A stretch of DNA of 32,343 nucleotides from JACQFK01 sp964604905. Lineage in GTDB: Bacteria > Planctomycetota > MHYJ01 > JACPRB01. Each line of letters begins with the position of its first letter. Positions within the stretch are counted from its first letter, which is position 1. The stretch spans positions 1 through 32,343 of the forward strand of contig CAZSCC010000714.1 of NCBI GenBank assembly GCA_964604905.1, in the 5' to 3' direction. Both the position numbers and the translations under genes were made by a program. Positions 14,207 to 23,581 of the stretch are shown piece by piece. The notes beneath the pieces are model-generated. The model ran no database searches, was not told the DNA's origin, and saw nothing but the letters and a program-made list of their open reading frames with translations.

Positions 14207-17200
14207 ATGATGAACGAGACTTCCTTCTGGAGACCGATCGCGATCAGCGCCGCCGCCGCCGTCGTCCTCCTCACCGGCGCGCTCCTCTGGACCGCGACCC
14301 GCCGGCCCGCCGACGAATCCGCGACGCGACGGAACGTCGAGGCCCTCCTCCGCTCCCACCTCGACCAGCGGCAACCCGAGAAGGCCCTCGCGGTGGCCAC
14401 CCTCCTCCCCGAGGACGCCGTCGACCTCCGCCTTGAGGTCGCCCGCGCGGTCGCCCCGCGGGACGCCGTCACGCTCCTCGACCCCATCCCCCTCGCCGGC
14501 CTCAACCGCGAAGCCGCCGGTCGCGTGGCCGCAGCACGCTTCGAGGCGTACCACGCCCTCTTCAAGAACCTCCTCCTCCCCGACGGCGCCATCCCCGCCC
14601 TCTTCGAGCCCCCGGCCTACCGGCTCGACCCGGCCCCTCTCCCCCCGCGCGAGGAGCTGAGCCGGACCGTCTCGAAACTACGGGCCGCGATCGCCGACCG
14701 CCCCGAGGCCCACGCCCGGCGGATCGACTCGCTGGCCGCCGTCGCCCAGTACGCCCTGGGCGAGATCCCCTACGCCTCGGTCACGCCCGCCGACGACGAG
14801 GTCCGCTTCCAGTTCGGCGACCTGCTCTTCCGGGAACGCCAGTTCGACCGCGCCCTCGAGACCTGGAAGCCCATCCTCGGCGACCCGAGAGTGATCCGGA
14901 AGATCGCCGGGCTCGCGGCGCTCCGACGGCTCGCCCCCCGGCGGCTCCACCTCTGGGATTACGAACTCGACAAGGTCCTCGGTCGGCAGCCGGAGATCGA
15001 GAAGGAGGCCGCGTCGCACGTCGAGGCCCTCTTCAAGAAGTCGAAGCCGGCCGTCCTTCCCCCGACGTTCGAACGGCCCAGGGACCTGATCCTGGAGACC
15101 AGCGAGGTTGAAGATCCCGTCTTCGCCGCAGACCCCCGCTCCACGGAGCGCGTCGAGTTCGCCCTCGACCCCACCCAGCTTTACCTCCTCGTCGACCACA
15201 CTCAGTTCCGCCTCGAGGTGCCCTTCGAGAAGCCGTTCCTCACGAAGGCTCCCGCGACCCTGAAGCTGCGAACCGCCTACGGCGGCCCCCTCCGCTTCCG
15301 CCTTTCCAGAGTGACGTCCATCGATGCCCTCCGCGCGCTCGACGAGGAGACCTTCGTCGCCCGTCGAGGCGAACTGTCGCCCGTCCGGGAATGGGAGCAG
15401 CAGTTCGCCCCCCTCTGGGAAACCGGGAAGAAGGAGGAGACCTGGACGATCGAGGTCCCGCCCTCCGGCCCCGGCCTCTTCGTGCTCATGGCCGAGACGC
15501 GCTACTGCCCCGTCGTCGCCGTCGCCAAGTTCATCGTCACCGACGTCGCCCTCGTCCAGCAGCCCGCGCTCGACCGCGTCCTCCTCTTCGCGGCCGACCG
15601 GCTCAGCGGCGCGCCCGTCGCGCAACTTCCGATCGAGGGAGAGGTGCAGGGGCGGTACGTCCTCCGCCCCGAGGACCTCCTGTCGAAGGACGATTCGAGT
15701 ACCGAGGAATTCAAGCGCGGTTTCGACGCCTCCCGGACCGCGAAGCCGGTCGAGCCCGACGCATCGCCCTCCTACGTCCGGGGGCACCGCCGCGCCACCG
15801 AACTCCGGACCCTCCATCCCGACTTCAAAGCGGCCTTCCAGGGCGTCACTGGAAAGGACGGGCTCTTCGAGTGGACCGTCGCCCCCGAATGGACGCCCGG
15901 GTACCAGTACACGATCAAGACCGCCTCGGCCCTCCCAGGGACCTACACCCGCGCCGAGTCGACCTACTCGCTCGACCCCAGGGCCAAGCAGCTCAAGGCG
16001 ATCGTCTACACCGACCGCCCGATCTACCGCCCCGGCGACACCGTTTCGTTCAAGGCGATCCTCCGCCACCTCGACGGCGAGGGCCTCCAGCCGTACGAGG
16101 GCCGCGAGGTACTCGTCGAGTTCGGGACCCAGGGGCGCACCCTCTTCGCCCGGACCTGCGCCGCCACCGACTTCGGCACCGCGAGCGGCGCGTTCGTCCT
16201 CCCCCTCGACGGCCTCGCGGGCGACTACTGGGCGCGCGTCAACAACATCAGCTACCAGACCCCCTTCCGCGTCGACGAGTACCGCAAGCCCGAGTTCGAG
16301 ATCGTCCTCAACCACCCCCGACGCGTGAGGGCGGGGGAGACGGTCGACGTCGAGATCCTCGTTCGCTCGTTCAGCGGCGAAGCCGTGCCCGACGCTTCCC
16401 TCACCCTGGAGCTGGCCGCCGGACGCGCCCTCGAAAGCCGGGCTCTCACGTGCGACGCCGCCGGGCGCGTCGTCTATCGCGTGGCCACCGACGCCGGCGT
16501 CTCGGGCACCTATCGCATCACCGCCCGCGCCCTTGAGCAGTCGCGGCACGAGGTCGTCCGCTCCTCCACGTTCGAGGCGACGGGGCGGACGCGCGAGATC
16601 GCGGTCGAGACCGACCGCCCGAGCTACGCCCCGGGCGAGGTCGCCCGCCTCCGCATCCTCGCGCCGGGCGCCCCGTCGGTCCGCGTCGAGGAGCGCGCGA
16701 ACATCGACAAGCCCTTCGCCCTCTCCCTGCCGCTCAAGGACGGGATGGGGACCTGCGACTACCCCGTGTGCGATCCTCCGCGCGACCTCCAGGTCGGCGT
16801 GCGCGACGGCGACGGCTGGGCGTGGACCCCCGTGCCGATCGCCATCTTGCGCCGCGAGGGCTCCGGGACGAACGTCACCGTCCGGCTCGACCGCGCGACC
16901 TACCGCGTCGGCGAAATGGCGACGATCTCGCTTCGGAGCACCGAGCCTGATCAGGACGTCCTCCTCACCTTCGCCACGGGCCGCATCCACCGGCGGCAGG
17001 TGGTCCGGCTGGCGGACCGGAAGGCCGAGCTGCCCGTCGAGGTGCGCGACGAGGACGTGCCGAACGTCACGATCGTCGCCCACGCGATCCACAACGACCA
17101 CCTGGGCAAAGCGACGGCGGAGCTGCACGTCCCCCCGGTCGACCGCTTTCTCACGGTCGAGATCGAGACCGATCTCAAGGAATACCGCCCGGGCCAGGAG

Positions 17201-20200
17201 TGCCGCGCGTCGCTGCGGGTCCTCGACTCGAAGGGCCGGCCGGTGCCCGACTGCGAGCTCTCGCTCGGCGTGGTCGACGAGGCGGTGTACAGCCTCCGCG
17301 AGGACATGACCCCCGATCTCCGCGAGTTCTTCCACCGCTACGAGCGGCCGCTCACGGTGCGCGAGAGCTACTTCTTCCAGGAGAAGTACCGGCCGTTCAT
17401 CCTGTGGAAGACGCCCGTGTTCGTGAGGGGCCAGATGAACCTGTACGACGTGATCGGCGGGGGCGGGGGAGGCGGAGGCCGCTACGGCGGGCGCCAAGGT
17501 GGGAAACGGAACATGGTAGCTCAGGGCGGCGGAGGGCCCGCCACCCCCGGCTGGGCTCCCCGCTCCGACTTCAAAGACACCGCCTACTGGAATGCCCACC
17601 TCCGGACCAGCGCGGACGGGACGGCCACCGTCACGTTCGCCTTCCCCGAGAACCTCTCGGGCTTCCGCTTCACCGCGCGCGGCATCACGAAGGACCACAA
17701 GGTCGGCGCGGTGCGGCAGACCGCGGTCGTGCGCAAGCCTTTCTTCACCCGCCTGGCGACGCCTCGCGTCGTCCAGGAGGGGAACACGATCGCCGTGAGC
17801 GGCCTCGTCCAGAACCACACCGACCGGCCCCAGTCGATGCGCTTCTCGTTCCAGGCGCCCTTCCCCGTGCTCCGCTCGACCGCGCCGGGCGCGCTCACGC
17901 TCCCGCCCGGCGAGACGGGTCGCGTGGAGTACACCCTCTCGATCGACCGCTACCTTCCCGAGGCAGAGTTCACGTTCGGCGCGGAGTGCACGAGCGGCGA
18001 GCGCGACGCGCTCACGATCCGCGTCCCGGGCCGCCGCCACGGCGTCCCGTTTCACGAGGGCCGCTCGGGCTCGGTCGCGGCGGGCCTCCCGCGCGAGGAG
18101 GTCTTCCGCGTACCCGCGGGAGCGATCCGCGGGACGCTCACCCTCCGGCTCGACGTCGACGCGGGCCTGCACTCGGCGATCGTCGAAGGGCTGGAGCCGC
18201 TCATCGAGTACCCCTATGGATGCGTCGAGCAGACGATGAGCCGGTTCCTCCCGGCGGTGGCGGCCCAGCGCGCGTTGGGCGCGGCGCCCCACCGGTGGAG
18301 CGAGAAGCTCCCGTCCGTGGTCGCCGCGGGGCTCCAGCGCCTCTACACGCTCCAGCAGCCCGACGGCGGCTGGGGGTGGTGGGGCCCGGAGTCGCCCAAC
18401 CACGGGATCACGGCCTACGTCCTCTACGGCCTCGCGACGTGCAAGAAGGCCGGGACGGCCGTCGACCGCGGGGCGGCCGACCGCGCCGCGAAGCTGATCC
18501 GCGCCCGCCTCGAGCAGACCGTCTTCGGGAAAGCCGTCGACGCGCGCGGGCGCCTGCCGGTCTCGGCCGCGTTCGATCCGCAGCTCTTCGAGGCGCTCGC
18601 GCTGACGGAGTACGAGTCGGCGTGGGGCCCCGCGACGGCCTCCACTCGGCGGCTCATCGCCACGCTCGCGGACCGCGAGGATCCGCTCCAGCCGATCGAG
18701 GAAGCGATGCTCGCGCTCGCCTGCGAGCGGTGCGGGCTTTCCGGGGCGGCGGACGCGCTCGCGCGCCGCGTGGAGAAGCGGCCCCTTGGGGACGTCACGA
18801 CGGCGGCGCTCCTCCTCCAGCTCCAGGTCCTCCGGAAAGGCGAGACGCGCGACGCCGCGAGGTATCTTCTCTCCAGCCGGACGGGCAAGGGCTGGCGCAG
18901 CACGATCGAGGGCGCGTGGGCGATCCTGGGGCTCTCGGCGCTCTTCGAGCGCCCTGGCACGGGCGATCTCGTCGCGCCCGGGCGGGTCACGGTCGAAGCG
19001 AACGGCGTCCTCCAGAAGGAGCTCATCCTGCCCGGCCGCGCCGACCCGTCGTTCGACGGCCGGATCTCGATGGTCGAGCCGCCCGCGGGATGGGGCGGGA
19101 AGGTCGTCGTCCGCCTCACGTTCGAGGGCCGCGGCTCGGCCACCTACACGGCCTCGCTCGAGGCGATGGTCGGCGGGGAGGATCCCCTCCCCGTGAAGCG
19201 CGGGCTCGAGGTGACCCGCGAGTATCTCGAGAGGGACGGCGACGGGTGGCGTCCCGTCGACGGCCCCGTACGGACGGGTCGCCCGCTTCTCGTCCACCTT
19301 CAGGTCACGTCCTCGACTCATCGGGAGTACCTCATGGTGACCGACCCCCGGGCCGACGGCTTCGAGCCGTCGGAACCGGACCGCGAGCGGCTGAAGCTCC
19401 GTCGGCGCGTGGTCGAGGGGCTCACCGATTCCGTCGACCTCTCGCGGGACTGGGAGCTTCGACTCCTCGAGTTCCAGCGCAGCGTCCGGGGGGAGGCGGC
19501 CCGCGAATCGGCGTGGGGCAAGGCGCTGCTCCGCGAGGTCCTCGAGAAGCGGCTCTTCACCATGAAACAGCGGAGCGAGGAGTCTGAACTGCCCGGGGGC
19601 GACCGGCCCACGAGGATCGAGCACCGGGACGACCGGACGATCCTGTTCCTGGAGGGGCTACGGCGGGGGACGACCGATCTCTATTACGTCGTGAGGCCCG
19701 AACTCTCCGGCCGCTTCCACGTCCTCCCGGCCAGTGCGACGCCGATGTACGAGCCCGAGGTGTACGGCGCGGGCTCCGAGTCGAAGCTCGAGGTGACCGA
19801 GGGCGGGGCCCCGCACGGGCCGGACCGGATCCCCGCCCTCGCGCAAGGCGTGGCCGGGCTCGCCCCGGTCGTCGCGAGCCTCGGCCTCGTGGACGCCGAC
19901 GTGCTGATCGGGGTCATCCCTTCCCACCCGAGGATCGGCGACCTCCTCATGCGCGTGACGAAGGAGCCGGAATTCCGGGCGTGGCTGGGCGCCGATGCCG
20001 CCCTGCGCGCCTCGGAGAGCGATCTCCGCGAGCGGATCGAGGCGGCCCGACGAGACCTCGCGACGCGCCGGCTGGCCGTCGAGGCGCTGGCGTTCCTCCC
20101 GCCCGACTGGCTCCCCGCCCTCGAGCGGGCGCTCGAGAGCGACGATCTCTTCCGCCGCGTCTTCGAGGGCGCGACGGTCGACGACGTGGGCGCGATCGAC

Positions 20201-20602
20201 CACGCGCTCCTCTGGGCGTCGGAGGACCGGGAGTGGAGGTCGGCGCTCGTGGCCGCGCTGCAGGGCGCGCGGGGCAGCGCCGAAGTGGGCGCCTTCCGCT
20301 TCCGCCCCCTGACGGTGGACCGGATCGTGGCCGCGCTCGGCCCGAAGGCCCCCGCGGGCGACGCGCTCATCCGCTGGAAGCTGGCCCAGAGAGCGTCCTA
20401 CCCTGAAGGCGACTTCATCCGGCGGATGGGGCGCGACCTGGGCCTGACGATCCGGATGACCGGGCAGAACTACCCGTCGATCAGCGAGGGGGTCGGGAGG
20501 ATCTCGGAGATCCTCGACCTCAAGCTGCGTCCCTCCGGGCTCTTCTACCGCATCAAGGACGGCATCCTCTGGATCGGCCTGCTCGCAGAGCTGCTGGAGT
20601 GA
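14207..20602 (+). CDS. bacterial alpha-2-macroglobulin with thioester and C-terminal extension
   Basis: A 2,131-residue protein, longer than the usual 1,500-1,900. An N-terminal membrane anchor spans about 10-30 and has no lipobox. MG-type domains include DRPIYRPGDTVSFKAILR near 605 and DRPSYAPGEVARLRI near 805; DLKEYRPGQECRASLRVLD near 990 precedes a segment ending GVVDEAVYSL. A Gly-rich insert at about 1083-1112 falls where a protease-bait segment could lie. The core A2M segment follows (ADGTATVTFAFPENLSGFRFTARG). The thioester motif CVEQ is intact at C1339-Q1342, within a helical domain to about 1640. The last 60 residues (MGRDLGLTIRMTGQNY and beyond) recall short secretin N-terminal domains. 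It probably traps proteases in the periplasm. No pbpC is beside it. ATG 14210 is an alternative start. Confidence 0.92.
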   Translation: MMNETSFWRPIAISAAAAVVLLTGALLWTATRRPADESATRRNVEALLRSHLDQRQPEKALAVATLLPEDAVDLRLEVARAVAPRDAVTLLDPIPLAGLNREAAGRVAAARFEAYHALFKNLLLPDGAIPALFEPPAYRLDPAPLPPREELSRTVSKLRAAIADRPEAHARRIDSLAAVAQYALGEIPYASVTPADDEVRFQFGDLLFRERQFDRALETWKPILGDPRVIRKIAGLAALRRLAPRRLHLWDYELDKVLGRQPEIEKEAASHVEALFKKSKPAVLPPTFERPRDLILETSEVEDPVFAADPRSTERVEFALDPTQLYLLVDHTQFRLEVPFEKPFLTKAPATLKLRTAYGGPLRFRLSRVTSIDALRALDEETFVARRGELSPVREWEQQFAPLWETGKKEETWTIEVPPSGPGLFVLMAETRYCPVVAVAKFIVTDVALVQQPALDRVLLFAADRLSGAPVAQLPIEGEVQGRYVLRPEDLLSKDDSSTEEFKRGFDASRTAKPVEPDASPSYVRGHRRATELRTLHPDFKAAFQGVTGKDGLFEWTVAPEWTPGYQYTIKTASALPGTYTRAESTYSLDPRAKQLKAIVYTDRPIYRPGDTVSFKAILRHLDGEGLQPYEGREVLVEFGTQGRTLFARTCAATDFGTASGAFVLPLDGLAGDYWARVNNISYQTPFRVDEYRKPEFEIVLNHPRRVRAGETVDVEILVRSFSGEAVPDASLTLELAAGRALESRALTCDAAGRVVYRVATDAGVSGTYRITARALEQSRHEVVRSSTFEATGRTREIAVETDRPSYAPGEVARLRILAPGAPSVRVEERANIDKPFALSLPLKDGMGTCDYPVCDPPRDLQVGVRDGDGWAWTPVPIAILRREGSGTNVTVRLDRATYRVGEMATISLRSTEPDQDVLLTFATGRIHRRQVVRLADRKAELPVEVRDEDVPNVTIVAHAIHNDHLGKATAELHVPPVDRFLTVEIETDLKEYRPGQECRASLRVLDSKGRPVPDCELSLGVVDEAVYSLREDMTPDLREFFHRYERPLTVRESYFFQEKYRPFILWKTPVFVRGQMNLYDVIGGGGGGGGRYGGRQGGKRNMVAQGGGGPATPGWAPRSDFKDTAYWNAHLRTSADGTATVTFAFPENLSGFRFTARGITKDHKVGAVRQTAVVRKPFFTRLATPRVVQEGNTIAVSGLVQNHTDRPQSMRFSFQAPFPVLRSTAPGALTLPPGETGRVEYTLSIDRYLPEAEFTFGAECTSGERDALTIRVPGRRHGVPFHEGRSGSVAAGLPREEVFRVPAGAIRGTLTLRLDVDAGLHSAIVEGLEPLIEYPYGCVEQTMSRFLPAVAAQRALGAAPHRWSEKLPSVVAAGLQRLYTLQQPDGGWGWWGPESPNHGITAYVLYGLATCKKAGTAVDRGAADRAAKLIRARLEQTVFGKAVDARGRLPVSAAFDPQLFEALALTEYESAWGPATASTRRLIATLADREDPLQPIEEAMLALACERCGLSGAADALARRVEKRPLGDVTTAALLLQLQVLRKGETRDAARYLLSSRTGKGWRSTIEGAWAILGLSALFERPGTGDLVAPGRVTVEANGVLQKELILPGRADPSFDGRISMVEPPAGWGGKVVVRLTFEGRGSATYTASLEAMVGGEDPLPVKRGLEVTREYLERDGDGWRPVDGPVRTGRPLLVHLQVTSSTHREYLMVTDPRADGFEPSEPDRERLKLRRRVVEGLTDSVDLSRDWELRLLEFQRSVRGEAARESAWGKALLREVLEKRLFTMKQRSEESELPGGDRPTRIEHRDDRTILFLEGLRRGTTDLYYVVRPELSGRFHVLPASATPMYEPEVYGAGSESKLEVTEGGAPHGPDRIPALAQGVAGLAPVVASLGLVDADVLIGVIPSHPRIGDLLMRVTKEPEFRAWLGADAALRASESDLRERIEAARRDLATRRLAVEALAFLPPDWLPALERALESDDLFRRVFEGATVDDVGAIDHALLWASEDREWRSALVAALQGARGSAEVGAFRFRPLTVDRIVAALGPKAPAGDALIRWKLAQRASYPEGDFIRRMGRDLGLTIRMTGQNYPSISEGVGRISEILDLKLRPSGLFYRIKDGILWIGLLAELLE

Positions 20603-20609
20603 CGGACGG

Positions 20610-20927
20610 TCAGTAGCGCGCCATCCGCGGGTCGACCTCGCACGCCCACGCGTCGATGCCGCCCGCGAGCGAGACGGCCTCGAGGCCGCCTTGCTCGAGG
20701 AACGACGCCACCGCGAAGCTGCGCACGCCGGCATGACAGTAGGCGACGACCAGGGTCCCCCGCGCGATCTCGCCCGCGCGGCGCGGGATCTCGCCCATCG
20801 GGATGTGGACGTCGCCCGGGAGGTGCGCGATCTCGCGCTCCCACGATTCCCGCACGTCCAGCAGGACGACCGTCTCCGCCGCGCGCAGCCGCGAGGCCAG
20901 CTCGGCCACCGAAATCTCCTTGGCCAT
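20610..20927 (-). CDS. single-domain rhodanese
   Basis: A 105-residue rhodanese-like sulfurtransferase, of normal length for a stand-alone domain. It shows the conserved VVLLDVRESWEREIAHLPGD segment, the active-site loop C64-HAGVRS with catalytic cysteine, and a closing AGGIDAWACEVDP. The six-residue active loop is typical of sulfur-transferring rhodaneses rather than phosphatase-like relatives. The ATG overlaps the last base of the dehydrogenase stop (TGATG), so it is translationally coupled and is the last gene of the transporter-dehydrogenase-rhodanese operon. It meets the alpha-2-macroglobulin gene tail to tail with a 7-bp gap. Confidence 0.93.
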   Translation of the reverse strand: MAKEISVAELASRLRAAETVVLLDVRESWEREIAHLPGDVHIPMGEIPRRAGEIARGTLVVAYCHAGVRSFAVASFLEQGGLEAVSLAGGIDAWACEVDPRMARY

Positions 20928-21970
20928 CAGGGGTTGACGATCACCTTGTTCCGGTCGGGCGTCGCCATCGTCTCCATCGCCTTGTGGAAGTCCGAGAGCG
21001 GGAAGCGGTGGGAGACGATCTCCTCGGGATCGACCACGCCGCGCTCGATCAGGCGGATCGCCGACTGCATCGCGAGCGACGTCGTCCCGAAGCTCGCATC
21101 CATCCGGCCCTCCAGGAAATGGGTGAGGCCGCCGTCGAGCTCGAACTTCTCGTGCGTGGTGATCCCGAAGACGTTCCAGCGCGTCCCGCGGCGGCGGAGG
21201 TCGACCATCAGCTTCACCGCGGCGATCGAGCCCGCCGCCTCGACCACGAGGTCGGGACCGTCGGGCAGGATCTCGTACACGCGCTCCTTCGCCTTCCCGT
21301 CCGTCGGGTCGACGACATGGGTGGCGCCGAGGCGCTTCGCGTTCGCACGGGCGATCGGGCTCGGGTCGATCGCGACGAGCCGGCCCGGCCCCGCGGCCTT
21401 CGCGACCATCATGCAGAGGAGGCCGATCCCGCCCACGCCGACGATCACGACGTCGTCGCCCACCTGCATCTGGCTGTACTGGATCACGCCCTTCCACGCC
21501 CCCGAGAGCGGCTCGGTGAGGGCCGCGGCGTCCCACGAGAGGCTCTTCGGCTTCCGGAAGAGCGTGCCCTCCTTGGTCAGCATATACTCCGCGAAGGCGC
21601 CCGCCCAGACGTCTTCCGGGCCGTCGCCGCCGGTCGTGAACGCGTGCTCGCAGTAGTGGGTGTTCCCCACGCGGCAGTGGGGGCAGAAGCCGCAGAAGCC
21701 CGAGGGCTGGACGATCACCTCGTCGCCGGGCTTGAAGTGGGTGACGCCGGGGCCGACGTCGGCGACGATCCCGCTGGGCTCGTGCCCCGGGATGAGCGGG
21801 AACGTCACGTTCCGGCGGATCCCCTTGATCGCCTTGTAGTCCGTCTGGCAGATCCCGCAGGACTTGATGCGGACGACCACGGTCCCGGGCGCGGAGGGGA
21901 CGGGGCGCGGGACGTCCTCCAGCTCCAGCTTGTTGAAGTCGTGCAGGACGGCGGCCAGCATCTTCGTCAT
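20927..21970 (-). CDS. zinc-dependent MDR-family alcohol/polyol dehydrogenase
   Basis: A 347-residue medium-chain dehydrogenase of standard length. The catalytic zinc ligands are C38 in SCGICQTD and H63-E64 in GHEPSG. The structural zinc loop is present with C93, C96, C99 and C107 (CGFCPHCRVGNTHYC). The NAD(P) fold shows VIVGVGGIGLLCM and VAIDPSP. The Asp after the second beta strand favours NAD(H). It resembles the sorbitol/threonine dehydrogenase branch, but the substrate cannot be assigned from sequence. It starts 1 nt after the Nramp-like stop and overlaps the rhodanese start, so all three form one operon. Confidence 0.9.
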   Translation of the reverse strand: MTKMLAAVLHDFNKLELEDVPRPVPSAPGTVVVRIKSCGICQTDYKAIKGIRRNVTFPLIPGHEPSGIVADVGPGVTHFKPGDEVIVQPSGFCGFCPHCRVGNTHYCEHAFTTGGDGPEDVWAGAFAEYMLTKEGTLFRKPKSLSWDAAALTEPLSGAWKGVIQYSQMQVGDDVVIVGVGGIGLLCMMVAKAAGPGRLVAIDPSPIARANAKRLGATHVVDPTDGKAKERVYEILPDGPDLVVEAAGSIAAVKLMVDLRRRGTRWNVFGITTHEKFELDGGLTHFLEGRMDASFGTTSLAMQSAIRLIERGVVDPEEIVSHRFPLSDFHKAMETMATPDRNKVIVNP

Positions 21971-21971
21971 G

Positions 21972-23492
21972 TCAGATCCATCTCAGGTACGCGAGGATCG
22001 CCACCGAGAACAGGGTGAAGAAGTAGAGGCCCGCCAACGAGAGCGCGATCCGGTTCACCCATCCGGGACGCAGCTCGCGCGGGAGGAACGTGAGGTTCAC
22101 GTAGAGCGTATGGAAGCAGCTGAAGGAGAGCGCGAAGTTCGCGATGCAGGTGTAGACCTGGAGGATCTGCTGGGGCGACCAGGGGACCAGGAGGAGGCCC
22201 ACGCCGAGGACGACGTAGGCCATCAGGGCCCAGAAGTAGAGGAGGTTGATGCGCCGAGGGTCCCAGGCCCGGAGGCGCGCCGAGCCGGTCCATCCGAGGT
22301 CCACCCAGCGGCGCACGGTGCCGTCGGCGTCCGCGGTCGTGTTGGGGACGAGGATGAGGATGCCGCAGAGCATGAGCATGTACCAGTAGAAGGTCCCCAG
22401 TCCGCCGCCGACGAACGCGCGGACGCCGTCGGCGGTCATGCCGGCCATCGCCCAGGGCTTCCCCTCCATGCCGCGGGGGAGGAACTGGACGGAGAGCATC
22501 GCCGGGAGGGCGACCCCGACGAGGGCGCCGGTCATCCAGACGGCGAGCTGCTCGCGGGTCACGTGGCGCACCCAGCGGCGCCACCTCGGGACGGACTCGG
22601 CGTCGGGGGTGAAGACGGTGCCCACGTGGGAGAGCTTGAGGTTCCGGCTGCCGAAGATGCTGGGGATGGCGCCCACCTGGGCGCCCATGCCCCAGCCCTG
22701 GTCGCGGGTGTAGTTCGAGAGGACGCTGTTCTTCAATCCGCCGACGCCGGCGATCGAGGCGTAGGCGGCGAGCGCGATGAGCGCCTGTCCGTCGACCTTC
22801 GGGAAGCCCCGACCCGAGAAGAGCGCCGTGAAGACGTTCTCGGTCCCGCCCCCCTTCACCGGCACGGTGCCGACCTTGAAGAAGCCGGTGGCGATGTCCT
22901 TCCACGTCTCGGAGGAGGAGTAGAGCACCGAGAGGAGGAGGAGGAAGGAGAAGACGACGACGATCTTGGTCGTCATCATCCACTTGATGAAGGTGTAGAT
23001 CTTCCCGGAGAAGACAAGCGGGACGGCGGTGAGGACGTAGAGCCCGCAGGCGAGCCAGCGAAGCATCGTCTCGTGCTCCTTCGTGGGCAAGCGCCCGAGC
23101 GCGAGCGACGCGACGGGCGTCGCCGTGCTCGCCGTCTGGTACGGGAAGAGCGAGCCGAAGTCGAGGATCATGTAGAGGATGAGCCAGAAGAGCGGGCCGG
23201 GCAGGCAGCGGAACTTTCCGGTCATGATCGGCTCGCCCGTGTAGAGCGTGTAGCGGCTGACCTCGATGTTGTAGACGACCTGCCCGAGGATGCTGAGGGT
23301 GCAGACCCAGAGGATGCAGCCGCCATATCGGGCCGTGTTGACGGGCCCCATCAGCCACTCGCCGCCACCGATCGCCGCGCCGGCGGAGAGCAGGCCCGGG
23401 CCGAGGAGGAGCGTCCAGTTCCGCCAGCTCCACGACGGGGCGTCGGGGAGCACGCCGGTGTTCCACGGCGGCATTTTCGAGGGCGTCGGCAT
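21972..23492 (-). CDS. Nramp-related membrane transporter lacking the DPGN and MPH motifs
   Basis: A 506-residue polytopic protein with about 11 hydrophobic helices. The first (LLLGPGLLSAGAAIGGGEWL) aligns to Nramp TM1, but the metal-binding DPGN is replaced by GGGE. The region matching TM6 reads ASIAGVGGLKNSVLSNYT, with no MPH. The fold is Nramp-like, but classical Mn2+/Fe2+ coordination is missing, so the substrate may be another cation or a small organic solute. The ATG at 23492 is supported by a TAGAGT box 7 nt upstream; M7 is an alternative. It heads the operon with the dehydrogenase and rhodanese, which hints at a shared substrate pathway. Confidence 0.85.
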   Translation of the reverse strand: MPTPSKMPPWNTGVLPDAPSWSWRNWTLLLGPGLLSAGAAIGGGEWLMGPVNTARYGGCILWVCTLSILGQVVYNIEVSRYTLYTGEPIMTGKFRCLPGPLFWLILYMILDFGSLFPYQTASTATPVASLALGRLPTKEHETMLRWLACGLYVLTAVPLVFSGKIYTFIKWMMTTKIVVVFSFLLLLSVLYSSSETWKDIATGFFKVGTVPVKGGGTENVFTALFSGRGFPKVDGQALIALAAYASIAGVGGLKNSVLSNYTRDQGWGMGAQVGAIPSIFGSRNLKLSHVGTVFTPDAESVPRWRRWVRHVTREQLAVWMTGALVGVALPAMLSVQFLPRGMEGKPWAMAGMTADGVRAFVGGGLGTFYWYMLMLCGILILVPNTTADADGTVRRWVDLGWTGSARLRAWDPRRINLLYFWALMAYVVLGVGLLLVPWSPQQILQVYTCIANFALSFSCFHTLYVNLTFLPRELRPGWVNRIALSLAGLYFFTLFSVAILAYLRWI

Positions 23493-23499
23493 GACCCCT

Positions 23500-23505
23500 A
23501 CTCTA
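23500..23505 (-). promoter_or_regulatory. -10 box with leaderless spacing
   Basis: On the minus strand TAGAGT (23505-23500) ends 7 nt before the ATG at 23492. GGAGG occurs further upstream, too far to serve as a ribosome site for this ATG. It fits the TANNNT plus 7-9 nt pattern of other leading genes here. Confidence 0.45.
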
Positions 23506-23515
23506 CACCTCCGAT

Positions 23516-23581
23516 GATAACCCCGCGGCCGGCATGCCCGCTTATCACGGGATAACCGGACATCCCGGCCGCCCGGTTATC
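23516..23581. repeat. second palindromic repeat family (two 31-bp units)
   Basis: Units at 23516-23546 and 23551-23581 are separated by ACGG, so the period is 35 bp. The second has perfect 9-bp arms GATAACCGG and CCGGTTATC. The first matches the reverse complement of the second at 26 of 31 bases, so the two are in inverted orientation. The right end contributes two bases to the kinase TGA stop (23582-23580). The array fills the gap between the kinase and the Nramp-like gene, both on the minus strand. Confidence 0.8.

Noticed and set aside
14678..19624. A 1,648-codon open frame antisense to the alpha-2-macroglobulin gene
   Set aside because: Very GC-rich DNA suppresses stop codons in shadow frames. 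The translation is low-complexity (Arg, Ala, Gly, Glu, Asp) with no domain motifs, whereas the plus strand shows clear MG domains and a thioester motif.
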